Assembly: GCF_003660455.1 (NCBI RefSeq)
Contig: NZ_QZVR01000008.1
Location: forward strand, 62,001 to 126,000
Length of the DNA stretch: 64,000 nt
DNA from: Nocardioides ferulae
GTDB taxonomy: Bacteria > Actinomycetota > Actinomycetes > Propionibacteriales > Nocardioidaceae
Direction: 5' to 3'
Part shown: positions 20,172 to 30,913 of the stretch, piece after piece
Layout of the letters: every line of letters starts with the position of its first letter
Position numbering within the stretch: position 1 is the first letter of the stretch
Program-made: the position numbers and the translations under genes
Notes under the pieces: model-generated
What the model was told of the DNA's origin: nothing
What the model saw: only the letters and a program-made list of their open reading frames with translations
Databases searched by the model: none

Positions 20172-20936
20172 GTGCCGGCCCACCGCCACCCACCCGCCGG
20201 CGTCCGGGACGCCGCGCTCGACCTGCTCCTGGGCGGGAGCTGCGTCGGCTGCGCGCGTCCGGGCCGGCTGCTGTGCCGCCCCTGCGCGGACACCCTGCCC
20301 GACCGGCCGCGGCTGGCGCGCCTGGTGCCCGCGCCGCCGGGCCTCGCCCCCGCCTGGGCCGCGGCGGAGTACGACGGGCTGGTACGGGCGATGGTGCTCG
20401 GCCACAAGGAGCGCCGGCTGCTGGGCCTGCGCGTGCCGCTGGCGGCGCTGCTCGGCGACGCGGTGACCGCGCTGCTCGCCGGCGGCGAGCCGGCCGCCCG
20501 CACCTCGGCCGGTCCGGTGCTGCTGGTTCCGGTGCCGTCACGGGCCGCCTCCCTGCGCAGTCGGGGCCACGACCCGACCGGCGCCATGGTCCGGGCGGCG
20601 GCCGCTCGGTTGCGGTGGGCGGGAGTCCCGGCCGGGGCAGCGGGGCTGCTGCGGCTGCGCCCCGGCGTGGTCGACCAGGCCGGGCTCGACGCGGGGGAGC
20701 GGGCCCGCAACCTGGCCGGGTCGATGTGCTGCCCCAGCCCGCGCCTGCGCCGGTGGGCGAGGCGGCTGACGCCGGCCCGGTCGGCGCAGGCCGCGCCGGT
20801 CCGGGTCGTGGTGTGCGACGACGTGCTCACCACCGGCGCCACCGCCCGCGAGGCGCAGCGAGCTCTGGAGGCCGTCGGCCTGCGCGTGAGCGGCATCGCC
20901 GCGGTCGCGGCGACCCGTCGGCGTACCGCGAGCTGA
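20172..20936 (+). CDS. comF: ComF family phosphoribosyltransferase-like protein
   Basis: About 254 residues. An N-terminal zinc finger, CVGCARPGRLLCRPC, is followed by a phosphoribosyltransferase fold with EYDGLVRAMVLGHKE, VPVPSR and the PRPP-binding motif VVVCDDVLTTGATARE near the end. ComF proteins take part in DNA uptake in Bacillus; the actinobacterial role is unproven. The GTG at 20172 is preferred, with an alternative TTG at 20136. comF-hpf-secA is a conserved order. Confidence 0.82.
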   Translation: MPAHRHPPAGVRDAALDLLLGGSCVGCARPGRLLCRPCADTLPDRPRLARLVPAPPGLAPAWAAAEYDGLVRAMVLGHKERRLLGLRVPLAALLGDAVTALLAGGEPAARTSAGPVLLVPVPSRAASLRSRGHDPTGAMVRAAAARLRWAGVPAGAAGLLRLRPGVVDQAGLDAGERARNLAGSMCCPSPRLRRWARRLTPARSAQAAPVRVVVCDDVLTTGATAREAQRALEAVGLRVSGIAAVAATRRRTAS

Positions 20937-21000
20937 TCCGCGCCAGTCCCTCGGACCGGACACATGCCCTTGGTCCCTTTTGTGGGAGCGGTGCGCGCAC

Positions 21001-21006
21001 TAACGT
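21001..21006 (+). promoter_or_regulatory. -10 box of the hpf leader
   Basis: TAACGT, just after a locally AT-richer stretch, would start transcription near 21013 and give a leader of about 380 bases before hpf. An ATG lies at 21013, so a small leaderless frame also begins there. Confidence 0.4.
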
Positions 21007-21012
21007 CTGGTT

Positions 21013-21385
21013 ATGGAGTCCGTCCGGGTCCGTGGTTGCGTCGTCTCGGTGCTGCAGGTCCGGGCACAGGGGCGGCTAGCCGATGCCAGTCGCAGGCGAA
21101 ACGGCCCACGTAAGCCATCCGGTGTTCCGGGTGGTGATCACGGTGCGGCTTAGAGGTAAGCCCTGCCTCGTCCTCCCCGTCAGATACGGGGATCGTCGGG
21201 AGAAGGCCAGTAGTGGCAGAGAAGCTGCGAACGCTTCAGCAGGCGGTTGTGGGGTCGAAGACCAGGTCGGCCGGGCGGACTCCTTCATCCGTGCCCAGGT
21301 GGGTACCAGGGCACGAAGGCCCGAACATGCGCATGCCCGCGAGCGGGTGGCGCACGGGTCTGGCAACCAACTGTTCAACGGGAGG
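21013..21385 (+). ncRNA. Structured leader upstream of hpf, candidate raiA-motif RNA
   Basis: The 455-base gap between comF and hpf holds no convincing protein gene but is full of pairings: TAAGCC (21111-21116) with GGCTTA (21147-21152), enclosing ATCCGG/CCGGGT (21117-21122, 21127-21132); TCCCCGT/ACGGGGA (21174-21180, 21186-21192); GAAGC/GCTTC (21221-21225, 21233-21237); and GTGCCC/GGGCAC (21291-21296, 21309-21314). The raiA-motif non-coding RNA is known from this position, upstream of the ribosome-hibernation gene, in Firmicutes and Actinobacteria. The identification rests on location and structure; I could not match its covariance model. A leader attenuator is the alternative. Confidence 0.5.
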
Positions 21386-21390
21386 TTCTG

Positions 21391-22017
21391 ATGGAAGTTG
21401 TGGTCACCGGACGGAATTGCGAGCTGTCCGAGCGGTTCCGCAGTCACGCCGCCGACAAGCTGGCCCGGCTGGAGAAGCACGACCACCGCATCATGCGGGT
21501 GCACGTCGAGGTCGTCGCCGAGCCGAACCCGCGCCGGTCGGAGCTGGGTGTGCGCGTGGAGCTGACCGCCTTCTCCAAGGGCCCGGTCATCCGGGCGGAG
21601 GCCGCGGCCGAAGACAAGATGGGAGCCCTCGATCTCGCGTTGGACAAGATGGCCGCCCAGATGCGGCGGGCCGCCGATCGGCGGCGCGTGCACCGCGGTC
21701 AGAAGACGCCGGTCTCGGTCGGCCAGGCGCTCGCCGGGGGCGGCGTGGTCGCCGCCCCGCCGGAGGACGAGGCCGAGGAGGGCACCCTGGAGCGCCAGGT
21801 CGGCCCGATCACCGTCACCGGTGACGGACCGCTCGTGGTCCGGGAGAAGACCCACCCCGCCTCGCCGATGACGCTCGACCAGGCGCTCTACGAGATGGAG
21901 CTGGTCGGCCACGACTTCTACCTGTTCGTCGACAAGGAGAGCCGTCGCCCCTCGGTCGTCTACCGGCGGCGCGGCTACGACTACGGGGTGATCTCGCTGG
22001 ATCTCGACGCGGAGTGA
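21391..22017 (+). CDS. hpf: Long-form ribosome hibernation-promoting factor
   Basis: The protein binds the 30S subunit and pairs 70S ribosomes into inactive 100S dimers in slow growth. At 208 residues it is the long form. The S30AE domain starts MEVVVTGRNCELSERFR and covers about 1-105. The C-terminal dimerisation domain is SPMTLDQALYEMELVGHDF through YDYGVISLD (about 150-205). GGGAGG at 21380-21385 stands before the ATG. A long structured leader precedes it and a 14-bp terminator follows. Confidence 0.95.
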   Translation: MEVVVTGRNCELSERFRSHAADKLARLEKHDHRIMRVHVEVVAEPNPRRSELGVRVELTAFSKGPVIRAEAAAEDKMGALDLALDKMAAQMRRAADRRRVHRGQKTPVSVGQALAGGGVVAAPPEDEAEEGTLERQVGPITVTGDGPLVVREKTHPASPMTLDQALYEMELVGHDFYLFVDKESRRPSVVYRRRGYDYGVISLDLDAE

Positions 22018-22048
22018 CCGATTCGGGGTGAGCCGACGGCTCGCCCGG

Positions 22049-22080
22049 GCAGGGGCCGGCGGGACACCGCCGGCCCCTGC
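22049..22080 (+). terminator. Terminator of hpf
   Basis: GCAGGGGCCGGCGG (22049-22062) pairs perfectly with 22067-22080 around a GACA loop, about 30 bases after the hpf stop. Confidence 0.8.
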
Positions 22081-22199
22081 CGCGTCCTGGCGGGTGGGAC
22101 GCCATGGTCCGTTCGGGCCACCCGGGCTGGCCCCGGATGGTCTCGTTGACACCGCCCGTGTGCTCCATTCGTGCGATGATGCTCGACGTGGTCGAGAAC

Positions 22200-22877
22200 A
22201 TGGCGCAGGCCGAGCCCAAGGGCGAGCCGATCCGGGTGCTCGTGGTCGACGACCAGGAGCTGTTCCGTCGCGGGCTGACGATGCTCCTGGCGGTCGAGCC
22301 CGGCATCGAGGTGATCGGCGAGGCCGGCGACGGGGTGGAGGGCACCACGCTGGCCAGCACCGCCGCGCCCGACGTCGTGCTGCTCGACGTGCGCATGCCG
22401 AAGCGCTCCGGCATCGAGGCCTGCCGCACCATCAAGGAGTCGGTGCCGTCGGCGAAGATCATCATGCTCACGGTCTCCGACGAGGAGGCCGACCTCTACG
22501 AGGCGGTCAAGAGCGGTGCCTCGGGTTACCTGCTCAAGGACTCCTCGATCGAGGAGGTCGCCCAGGCCGTCCGCGTGGTCGCCGACGGCCAGTCGCTGAT
22601 CAGCCCGTCGATGGCGGTCAAGCTGATCGACGAGTTCAAGCAGATGTCGCGCCCCGAGCGCGAGCACGTGCCTGGGCTGCGTCTCACCGAGCGCGAGCTC
22701 GAGGTGCTGCGCCTGGTGGCCCGGGGCATGAACAACCGCGAGATCGCCCGCGAGCTCTACATCAGCGAGAACACCGTCAAGAACCACGTGCGCAACATCC
22801 TGGAGAAGCTGCAGCTCCACTCCCGCATGGAGGCGGTCATGTATGCCGTCAAGGAGAAGCTGCTCGATCTGCCGTGA
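22200..22877 (+). CDS. NarL/FixJ-type response regulator
   Basis: A 225-residue regulator. The receiver begins IRVLVVDDQELFRRGL, with phosphoacceptor Asp63 in VVLLDVRMP. A LuxR-type helix-turn-helix, LTERELEVLRLVARGMNNRE then TVKNHVRNIL, covers about 163-205. No histidine kinase is adjacent, so its sensor is unknown. The same type of regulator lies between hpf and secA in Streptomyces. Earlier ATGs at 22176 and 22179 are possible. TTGACA at 22146-22151 may be the -35 element. Confidence 0.88.
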   Translation: MAQAEPKGEPIRVLVVDDQELFRRGLTMLLAVEPGIEVIGEAGDGVEGTTLASTAAPDVVLLDVRMPKRSGIEACRTIKESVPSAKIIMLTVSDEEADLYEAVKSGASGYLLKDSSIEEVAQAVRVVADGQSLISPSMAVKLIDEFKQMSRPEREHVPGLRLTERELEVLRLVARGMNNREIARELYISENTVKNHVRNILEKLQLHSRMEAVMYAVKEKLLDLP

Positions 22878-23010
22878 CGCCCGGGATGCACGCTGGCGGC
22901 GTTGTCGGCGCTCGACGGCCAAACCCGGGCCGCCTTCGCACCTCCGCCTTGCCATCGCACGCCCCGGACGCCACGGACCCGTAGCGGCGGAGCCGCGACG
23001 GCAGATCATC

Positions 23011-23070
23011 GGTGGTCGAGCGAGCGGCACGGCTGAGCCTGCGAAGCCGTGACCCGCGTGTCGAGACCCG
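23011..23070 (+). repeat. REP-like intergenic element, forward copy
   Basis: It opens GGTGGTCGAGCGAG and closes GTGTCGAGACCC. The same termini occur inverted at 27448-27500, and a partial inverted copy lies at 23118-23160, so the two here face each other as a pair. Confidence 0.5.
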
Positions 23071-23117
23071 GTGACGTGCCCGCCGACAGCGACCAGGTCA
23101 CGCCCGGCGCGGGAGCA

Positions 23118-23160
23118 GGGGTCTCGACTCGCGTCGTCGCCGGCGCTCCTCGCTCGATCG
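23118..23160 (-). repeat. REP-like intergenic element, inverted partial copy
   Basis: GGGTCTCGACTCGCG at the left and CTCGCTCGATCG at the right correspond to the reverse complement of the element 50 bases upstream, with differences inside. Confidence 0.4.
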
Positions 23161-23184
23161 GCGGCGCCTGTCGGCACGGCCCAC

Positions 23185-23190
23185 TAGCCT
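23185..23190 (+). promoter_or_regulatory. Leaderless-type -10 box of the YcaQ-like gene
   Basis: TAGCCT lies six bases before the ATG at 23197. Confidence 0.55.
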
Positions 23191-23196
23191 CACGCC

Positions 23197-24408
23197 ATGT
23201 CGTCGAGCGTGCAGTCGCTGGGCCGCGCCCAGGCGCGGCGCATCGCCCTGGCCGCGCAGGGTTTCACCGACCCGCCTCACGCGGTCCCGACGATGCGCAC
23301 CCTGACCCGCGCCGTGCAGCGCACGGGCGTGCTGCAGGTCGACTCGGTCAACGTGGTGCAGCGGGCCCACCTGGTCCCGCTCTACTCCCGCATGGGCGGC
23401 TACGACGTCGACCTGCTGCGCCGGGCCTCCTCCGGCCGGCGCCGCCGCCTGGTGGAGTACTGGGCCCACGTCCAGGCGCTGATGCCGGTCGAGCTGTGGC
23501 CGGTCATGCAGCACCGCATGGAGCACTACCGCTCGCGGCGCCACAAGTGGTTCAGCTCCCTCGACCTCTCCCTGGAGTCCTCGCTGCTGGCCGAGGTCCG
23601 CGAGCGTGGCGCCTGCACCGCCCGCGACCTCGACGACGGGCTGCCTCGCGCCAAGGAGCACTGGGGCTGGAACTGGTCGGAGACCCGCAAGGTCCTCGAC
23701 TACCTCTACATGGTCGGCGAGCTGGCCATCGCCGGCCGCAACAGCCAGTTCGAGGTCCGCTACGACCTGCCCGAGCGGGTGCTGCCCCCCGAGGTGCTGG
23801 CGCTGCCGACCCCCGGCCCCGACGACGCGGCCCGCGAGCTGGTCCGTCGAGCGGCCCGGTCCCACGGGGTGGCGACACCGCGCTGCCTGCGCGACTACTA
23901 CCGCATGTCCGCGGCCGCCACCCGGCGCGCCGTCGCCGAGCTGACCGAGGAGGGCGAGCTGGTGCCGGTCACCGTCGAGGGCCGCCCGGCCTATCTGCAC
24001 CGCGACGCCCGGCTGCCCCGCCGGGTGGCGGCCCGGGCCCTGCTCAGCCCGTTCGACCCCCTGGTGTGGGAGCGCGAGCGCACCGAGTGGCTGTTCGGCT
24101 TCCGCTATCGCATCGAGATCTACGTGCCCGAGGCCCAGCGGGTGCACGGCTACTACGTGCTGCCGTTCCTGTCCGGCGACCGGCTCACCGCCAGGGTCGA
24201 CCTCAAGGCCGACCGTCGCGCCCTGGGCGGGGCCGGGCGGCTGCTGGTCCGCGCGGCGTACGCCGAGGCCGACGCCCCGCCCGAGGTGGCGGCCGAGCTC
24301 GCTGTCGAGCTGGCCCGGTTCGCCGGGTGGCTGGGGCTGGCCGAGGTCCGGGTCGAGCCGCGCGGCGACCTGGCCGCCCCGTTGGCAGCCGAGCTGCCGT
24401 CTGGTTAG
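23197..24408 (+). CDS. YcaQ-family winged-helix DNA glycosylase-like protein
   Basis: A 403-residue protein of the HTH_42/YcaQ (AlkX) family. E. coli YcaQ unhooks interstrand DNA crosslinks. The catalytic QxD motif is present as Gln47-Val-Asp49 in LQVDSVNVVQRAH. Further family parts are EYWAHVQALMP, HWGWNWSETRKVLDYLYM, LLSPFDPLVWERERTEWLFG and FLSGDRLTARVDLKADR. It is transcribed from its own leaderless-type promoter and is not obviously linked to the secA gene downstream. Confidence 0.85.
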   Translation: MSSSVQSLGRAQARRIALAAQGFTDPPHAVPTMRTLTRAVQRTGVLQVDSVNVVQRAHLVPLYSRMGGYDVDLLRRASSGRRRRLVEYWAHVQALMPVELWPVMQHRMEHYRSRRHKWFSSLDLSLESSLLAEVRERGACTARDLDDGLPRAKEHWGWNWSETRKVLDYLYMVGELAIAGRNSQFEVRYDLPERVLPPEVLALPTPGPDDAARELVRRAARSHGVATPRCLRDYYRMSAAATRRAVAELTEEGELVPVTVEGRPAYLHRDARLPRRVAARALLSPFDPLVWERERTEWLFGFRYRIEIYVPEAQRVHGYYVLPFLSGDRLTARVDLKADRRALGGAGRLLVRAAYAEADAPPEVAAELAVELARFAGWLGLAEVRVEPRGDLAAPLAAELPSG

Positions 24409-24428
24409 GGCGCGCTTCGCGCCGTGGG

Positions 24429-24434
24429 TAGAGT
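24429..24434 (+). promoter_or_regulatory. -10 box of secA
   Basis: TAGAGT would start transcription near 24441. TAGGAG at 24455-24460 then serves as ribosome-binding site for the GTG at 24471. Confidence 0.45.
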
Positions 24435-24470
24435 GGCGCCGCACTCACCACCCCTAGGAGCAACCCCACC

Positions 24471-27332
<2,862 letters not shown>

Positions 27333-27337
27333 TCGGT

Positions 27338-27433
27338 CGGCGCTGACCTGCCACTCGTGGTGGGTGTGGCGGCGCTGACCTGCCGGTCGTGGTGGGTGTG
27401 GTGGCGCTGACCTGCCGGTCGTGGTTGCGGCCG
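27338..27433 (+). repeat. Three tandem copies of a 32-bp unit behind secA
   Basis: Units occupy 27338-27369, 27370-27401 and 27402-27433. Each opens with C/TGGCGCTGACCTGCC and continues TCGTGGT. Units 1 and 2 differ at two positions; unit 3 diverges in its last eight bases. It is head-to-tail with no spacer, so it is not a CRISPR. Confidence 0.8.
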
Positions 27434-27447
27434 GTGGGCAGCTCACC

Positions 27448-27500
27448 GGGTCTCGACACGCGGTCGCGAGCTCGTTCCTCGCTCGCGCGCTCGCTCGACC
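27448..27500 (-). repeat. REP-like intergenic element
   Basis: CGGGTCTCGACACGCGG at the left and GCTCGCTCGACC at the right match the reverse complement of the element at 23011-23070, with a different middle. Confidence 0.5.
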
Positions 27501-27501
27501 T

Positions 27502-27548
27502 GCCTGAGCGACGCCGACCCCTCGTCCCTCGGGGTCGGCTGCTCAGGC
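27502..27548 (-). terminator. Bipartite hairpin at the gene end
   Basis: GCCTGAGC (27502-27509) pairs with 27541-27548, and inside it GCCGACCCC (27513-27521) pairs with 27531-27539. It overlaps the stop of the minus-strand gene that follows and probably ends transcription from both directions. Confidence 0.7.
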
Positions 27549-28064
27549 GAACTCCAGGGCGGTGCAGACCCAGCGCTGACCCTGGGGTTGGCGACGCAGC
27601 TCGAAGCGGGCGGCGAGGGCACGGGAGCGGACGCCGTAGCCCACGTGCACGCTGCTCTCGACCACCTCGCGGCTCACGAAGCAGGTGTGCACGCTGCGCA
27701 CCCGCGGTCGGCCGGGTTGGACCCGGCCCTGACCGGGGCGGTGACCACCGGCGCGGGCGACCAGCTGCGCCCGGCGCTGGAGGTCGTCGTACACCTCCTC
27801 GGTGGTCCAGCGCAGCAGCTGGGTGATCGGCCGGTCGCCGCCGACGATCTCGACCGCGGCCTGCGCGAAACGACGGCTCCAGCCCTCGGCGTCGCGCCGC
27901 CAGCGCTCGTCGATGGAGACGACGTCGCCGCCGCTGCCTCCCTCGGCGCCGGTGCGCGGCGGTGGGTCCAGCCGGGGCTGCAGGTCGAGGGCGAGCGTGC
28001 CCTGGACGCCGGCGACGGGGATCGGCAGCCGCAGCGGAACGACCTGCTCGTGGACGTGTGACAT
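27543..28064 (-). CDS. Small actinobacterial protein, DUF6459-like
   Basis: A 173-residue protein starting MSHVHEQVVPLRLP at an ATG preceded by AGGAGA. The N-terminal half is polar. The C-terminal half is a compact domain with FAQAAVEIVGGDRPITQLLR, VRSVHTCFVS and GQRWVCTALEFA. This layout is typical of a conserved actinobacterial family near secA (DUF6459/Rax-like, named from memory). Function unknown. It is 11 bases downstream of the LysM gene on the same strand, so they are probably co-transcribed. Confidence 0.7.
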   Translation of the reverse strand: MSHVHEQVVPLRLPIPVAGVQGTLALDLQPRLDPPPRTGAEGGSGGDVVSIDERWRRDAEGWSRRFAQAAVEIVGGDRPITQLLRWTTEEVYDDLQRRAQLVARAGGHRPGQGRVQPGRPRVRSVHTCFVSREVVESSVHVGYGVRSRALAARFELRRQPQGQRWVCTALEFA

Positions 28065-28075
28065 CGGGTCTCCTC

Positions 28076-28729
28076 TCAGGGGGCGGGCGGCAGGGTGAGC
28101 CGTTGGCCGGGATGGATCAGGGCGGGGTCGGCACCGACCACGTCGCGGTTGTGGGCGTGCAGCGTGCGCCAGTAGGAGTCGATCTCGGCGTCCGTGGCGC
28201 CCGGGCGCAGCGTCGAGGCGGCGATGGACCACAGGCTGTCGCCCGGTCGGACCACATGGATCGCCTCGTCGGCCTGCGACGCGACGGCCGCGACCTGGTT
28301 CGCCCAGGCTGCGGTCGACAGGCCACCCAGGGGCCGGGCGGGGAGTGGGAGGCCGGTGAGGATCTCGGCGGCGGTCTCGCGCGGGACGAGCGGGGCGCTG
28401 CCCGGCTCGGCCGCCACCGGGCCCGCGGTCAGCACCGCGACGCCGCAGGCCGCCAGCATCGAGCGGCGCAGCGCGCTCGGCAACAGCCGGGCGGCGCGGC
28501 CCTCGGTGCGGCCGCGCGCCGCCGCCGCGAGGACCAGGCTGGAGCCCAGCCACAGCCACCCGACGCACGCCAGCAGCGCCACCGCACACCCTCGGACCAG
28601 CCACCGGTCGAACCCCGGACCGGCTGGTGCGAGCGCGACCGGCGCCGCCAGCAGTGCGAGCCCGGCGGCGGCGACGGTGCCCGCGACCCACACGGTGAGG
28701 CAGCGAAGCGTGCTGACGCGGTCATTCAT
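28076..28729 (-). CDS. LysM-domain membrane protein
   Basis: A 217-residue protein with the ATG at 28729 behind AAGGA. Two or three hydrophobic segments (about residues 13-35, 43-65 and near 90) precede an outer region that ends in one LysM domain: IHVVRPGDSLWSIAAS, then HAHNRDVVGADPALIHPGQRL. LysM domains bind N-acetylglucosamine polymers such as peptidoglycan, so the protein probably sits in the membrane and contacts the wall. It lies upstream of the DUF6459-like gene. Confidence 0.78.
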   Translation of the reverse strand: MNDRVSTLRCLTVWVAGTVAAAGLALLAAPVALAPAGPGFDRWLVRGCAVALLACVGWLWLGSSLVLAAAARGRTEGRAARLLPSALRRSMLAACGVAVLTAGPVAAEPGSAPLVPRETAAEILTGLPLPARPLGGLSTAAWANQVAAVASQADEAIHVVRPGDSLWSIAASTLRPGATDAEIDSYWRTLHAHNRDVVGADPALIHPGQRLTLPPAP

Positions 28730-28850
28730 CCCGAGATCCTTGCGTTTGCGTCTGTTTGTCTCAGGAAACGCCCGTTGGGCGCTGTTGTCAACGGTCTCTC
28801 CACAACGCCGGGCATGGTCGAGCGAACCCCCGCCGTGGCAGGGTCGGGGC

Positions 28851-29384
28851 ATGGCCTGGGAAGAGGAGCTCTTCGCCGCGCTCGACGACCTCGAGCAGCA
28901 GGCCGAGGCGCTCTACGACGCCGAGCGCGAGATCGACCTGGCCGACCGCGCCCGGGCCGAGTACCAGCAGGTGTCGCTGGCCGCGCGGCTGATGGCCTCG
29001 CTGGAGCGGGACCTGGTGATCGACGTGGACGCCGTCGGCCGGGTCGCGGGCCGGCTGCACCGGGTCGCGGACGGGTGGTGCCTGCTGCGTGGGCCCGGGC
29101 AGGACTGGGTGCTGTCGCTGGCCGCGGTGCGTGCCGTCGAAGGAGCCTCGCCGCGGGCCGTGCCCGAAGTCGCCTGGCCCGTCGTGGCCAAGCTCGGGTT
29201 GGGCTCGGCGCTGCGCCGGCTCGCCGACGAGCGGGTCCGGTGCGTGCTGCACCTGCGTGACGGGACGCGGCACGACGGCGTCCTGACCCGGGTGGGCCGC
29301 GACTTCGTGGAGCTGGCCACCGGTGCGGACCGCACCGTGCTGGTGGCCTGGGAGGGTCTCTGCGCGGTGCAGAACCGGGGATGA
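28851..29384 (+). CDS. Conserved actinobacterial protein of unknown function
   Basis: A 177-residue soluble protein starting MAWEEELFAALDDLEQQAEA. The first 60 residues are mostly charged helix (ALYDAEREIDLADRARAEYQ). The rest is probably beta-rich, with DVDAVGRVAGRLHRV and LRDGTRHDGVLTRVGRDFVE, resembling a small SH3- or Sm-like barrel. I do not recognise a function. CAGGGT six bases before the ATG may be a weak leaderless -10 box. It converges on tatB with 15 bases between. Confidence 0.7.
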   Translation: MAWEEELFAALDDLEQQAEALYDAEREIDLADRARAEYQQVSLAARLMASLERDLVIDVDAVGRVAGRLHRVADGWCLLRGPGQDWVLSLAAVRAVEGASPRAVPEVAWPVVAKLGLGSALRRLADERVRCVLHLRDGTRHDGVLTRVGRDFVELATGADRTVLVAWEGLCAVQNRG

Positions 29385-29399
29385 AGCGCGGGCGCGCCG

Positions 29400-29735
29400 C
29401 TACGTCGCGTCGAGGTCGTACGGCGGGAGCTCGCCGTCGGCGAGCGGGCGCAGGCCGTGCCGGGCGGGGCGCCGCGGCTCGTCGTCCTCGTCCTCCATCG
29501 CCTCGATGATGTGCTTGCGCACGATCGTGCGCGGGTCGAGGTCGCGCAGCTCGAGGTCGGCGTACTCGGGGCCGAGCTCGGCGCGCAGCTCGTCGCGGGC
29601 GGCATTGGCGAACCCGCGGGCCTTGCGCACGAACTGCCCGGCCTGCCGGGCCAGCTCGGGCAGCCGGTCGGGGCCGAAGACCAGGACCGCGACGAAAGCG
29701 ATGACCGCGAACTCCGGCAGCCCGACCCCGAACAC
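29400..29735 (-). CDS. tatB: Sec-independent translocase subunit TatB
   Basis: TatB binds TatC and recognises twin-arginine signal peptides of folded proteins. The 111-residue protein opens MFGVGLPEFAVIAFVAVLVFG, a single membrane helix with the conserved glutamate near residue 8, then GPDRLPELARQAGQFVRKAR as the amphipathic helix, and an acidic tail. TatA is shorter and usually lacks the long tail, so TatB is preferred. It starts three bases from the mrp stop on the same strand, an order also seen near mrp in mycobacteria. Confidence 0.88.
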   Translation of the reverse strand: MFGVGLPEFAVIAFVAVLVFGPDRLPELARQAGQFVRKARGFANAARDELRAELGPEYADLELRDLDPRTIVRKHIIEAMEDEDDEPRRPARHGLRPLADGELPPYDLDAT

Positions 29736-29738
29736 GGG

Positions 29739-30902
29739 TCAGAACTTACTGGTAGGCGTGAGCCCGAGCTGCATCCCGGCCAGTCCGCGGCCACGCCCGG
29801 CGAGTCGGGTGGCGATCTCGGTCAGCACGGCGGCCGACGCCGCGGCCGGGTCGGCCTCGACGATCGGGCGCCCGGCGTCGCCGCCCTCGCGCAGCGCCAG
29901 GTCGAGCGGCACCTTGCCGAGCACCGGCACGTCGTAGCCGAAGCGAGCGGACAGCGTCTCGGCGACCCGGTCGCCCCCGCCGCTGCCGAAGACCTCGAGC
30001 CGGTGCTCACGCCCCTCGGGGGTGCAGTGCGGGCAGGGCAGGTAGCTCATGTTCTCGACGACGCCGACCACGCGCTGGTGCATCATCGAGGCCATCGTGC
30101 CGGCCCGCTCGGCGACCTCGGCCGCCGCCTCCTGTGGCGTGGTCACCACGACCACCTCGGCGCCCGGGAGGTGCTGGCCCAGCGAGATCGCGACGTCGCC
30201 GGTGCCCGGCGGCAGGTCGAGCAGCAGCACGTCGAGGTCGCCCCAGTAGACGTCGGAGAGCATCTGCACCAGCGCCCGGTCGAGCATCGGACCGCGCCAG
30301 GCCACGACCTGGTCGCGGCGGGGCTTGAGCATGCCGATCGAGATGACCGAGACCCCCGACGGCGTGGGCACCGGCATGATCAGGTCCTCGACCTGGGTGG
30401 GCCGGACGTCGGCGACGCCGAGCATCGCCGGGACCGAGTGGCCGTAGATGTCGGCGTCCACGATGCCGACCTTGAGCCCCTGGGCGGCCATCGCGAGCGC
30501 CAGGTTGACCGTCACCGAGGACTTGCCGACCCCGCCCTTGCCGCTGGCGATCGCGAAGACCTTGGTCAGCGAGCCCGGCTGGGCGAACGGGATCTCGCGC
30601 TGGGCCTGGCCGCCGCGCAGCAGCTCCTGGAGTCCGGAGCGCTGGTCGGCGCTCATCACGCCCAGCTGCAGGTCGACGCCCGTGACGCCGGGGACCCGCT
30701 GGACGGCGGCGGTGACGTCGCGGGTGATCGTGTCGCGCATCGGGCAGCCGGCCACGGTGAGCAGCACCGTGAGGTGCACCGTGCCGTCGGGATCGATCGT
30801 GACCGCGTCGACCATGCCGAGGTCGGTGATCGGGCGCTTGATCTCCGGGTCGTTCACGGTCGCCAGGGCGGCGTTGACCTGCTCGAGGGAGGGGGTGCTC
30901 AT
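29739..30902 (-). CDS. mrp: Mrp/NBP35-type P-loop ATPase, iron-sulfur carrier
   Basis: These proteins carry iron-sulfur clusters to target enzymes. The N-terminal 90 residues are a MIP18 domain (VNDPEIKRPITDLGMV). The ATPase has the deviant Walker A GKGGVGKSS at 121-129, DADIYGHSVPAMLG, DLPPGTGD and a CPHC pair that can bridge a cluster at the dimer interface. The 387-residue length is normal. It lies between the DUF1003 gene and tatB on the minus strand, probably in one transcript. Confidence 0.93.
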   Translation of the reverse strand: MSTPSLEQVNAALATVNDPEIKRPITDLGMVDAVTIDPDGTVHLTVLLTVAGCPMRDTITRDVTAAVQRVPGVTGVDLQLGVMSADQRSGLQELLRGGQAQREIPFAQPGSLTKVFAIASGKGGVGKSSVTVNLALAMAAQGLKVGIVDADIYGHSVPAMLGVADVRPTQVEDLIMPVPTPSGVSVISIGMLKPRRDQVVAWRGPMLDRALVQMLSDVYWGDLDVLLLDLPPGTGDVAISLGQHLPGAEVVVVTTPQEAAAEVAERAGTMASMMHQRVVGVVENMSYLPCPHCTPEGREHRLEVFGSGGGDRVAETLSARFGYDVPVLGKVPLDLALREGGDAGRPIVEADPAAASAAVLTEIATRLAGRGRGLAGMQLGLTPTSKF

Positions 30903-30913
30903 GATGCCCCAGC

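Larger units (their letters stand above)
22878..23184. other. Intergenic region with REP-like elements
   Basis: Between the regulator and the YcaQ-like gene there is no protein frame with support. The left part holds small hairpins (GCGGCGGAGCCGC near 22984-22996). The right part holds two REP-like elements in opposite orientation, listed separately. Confidence 0.5.

Noticed and set aside
27338..27433. CRISPR array
   Set aside because: The units are contiguous with no spacers and there are no cas genes.
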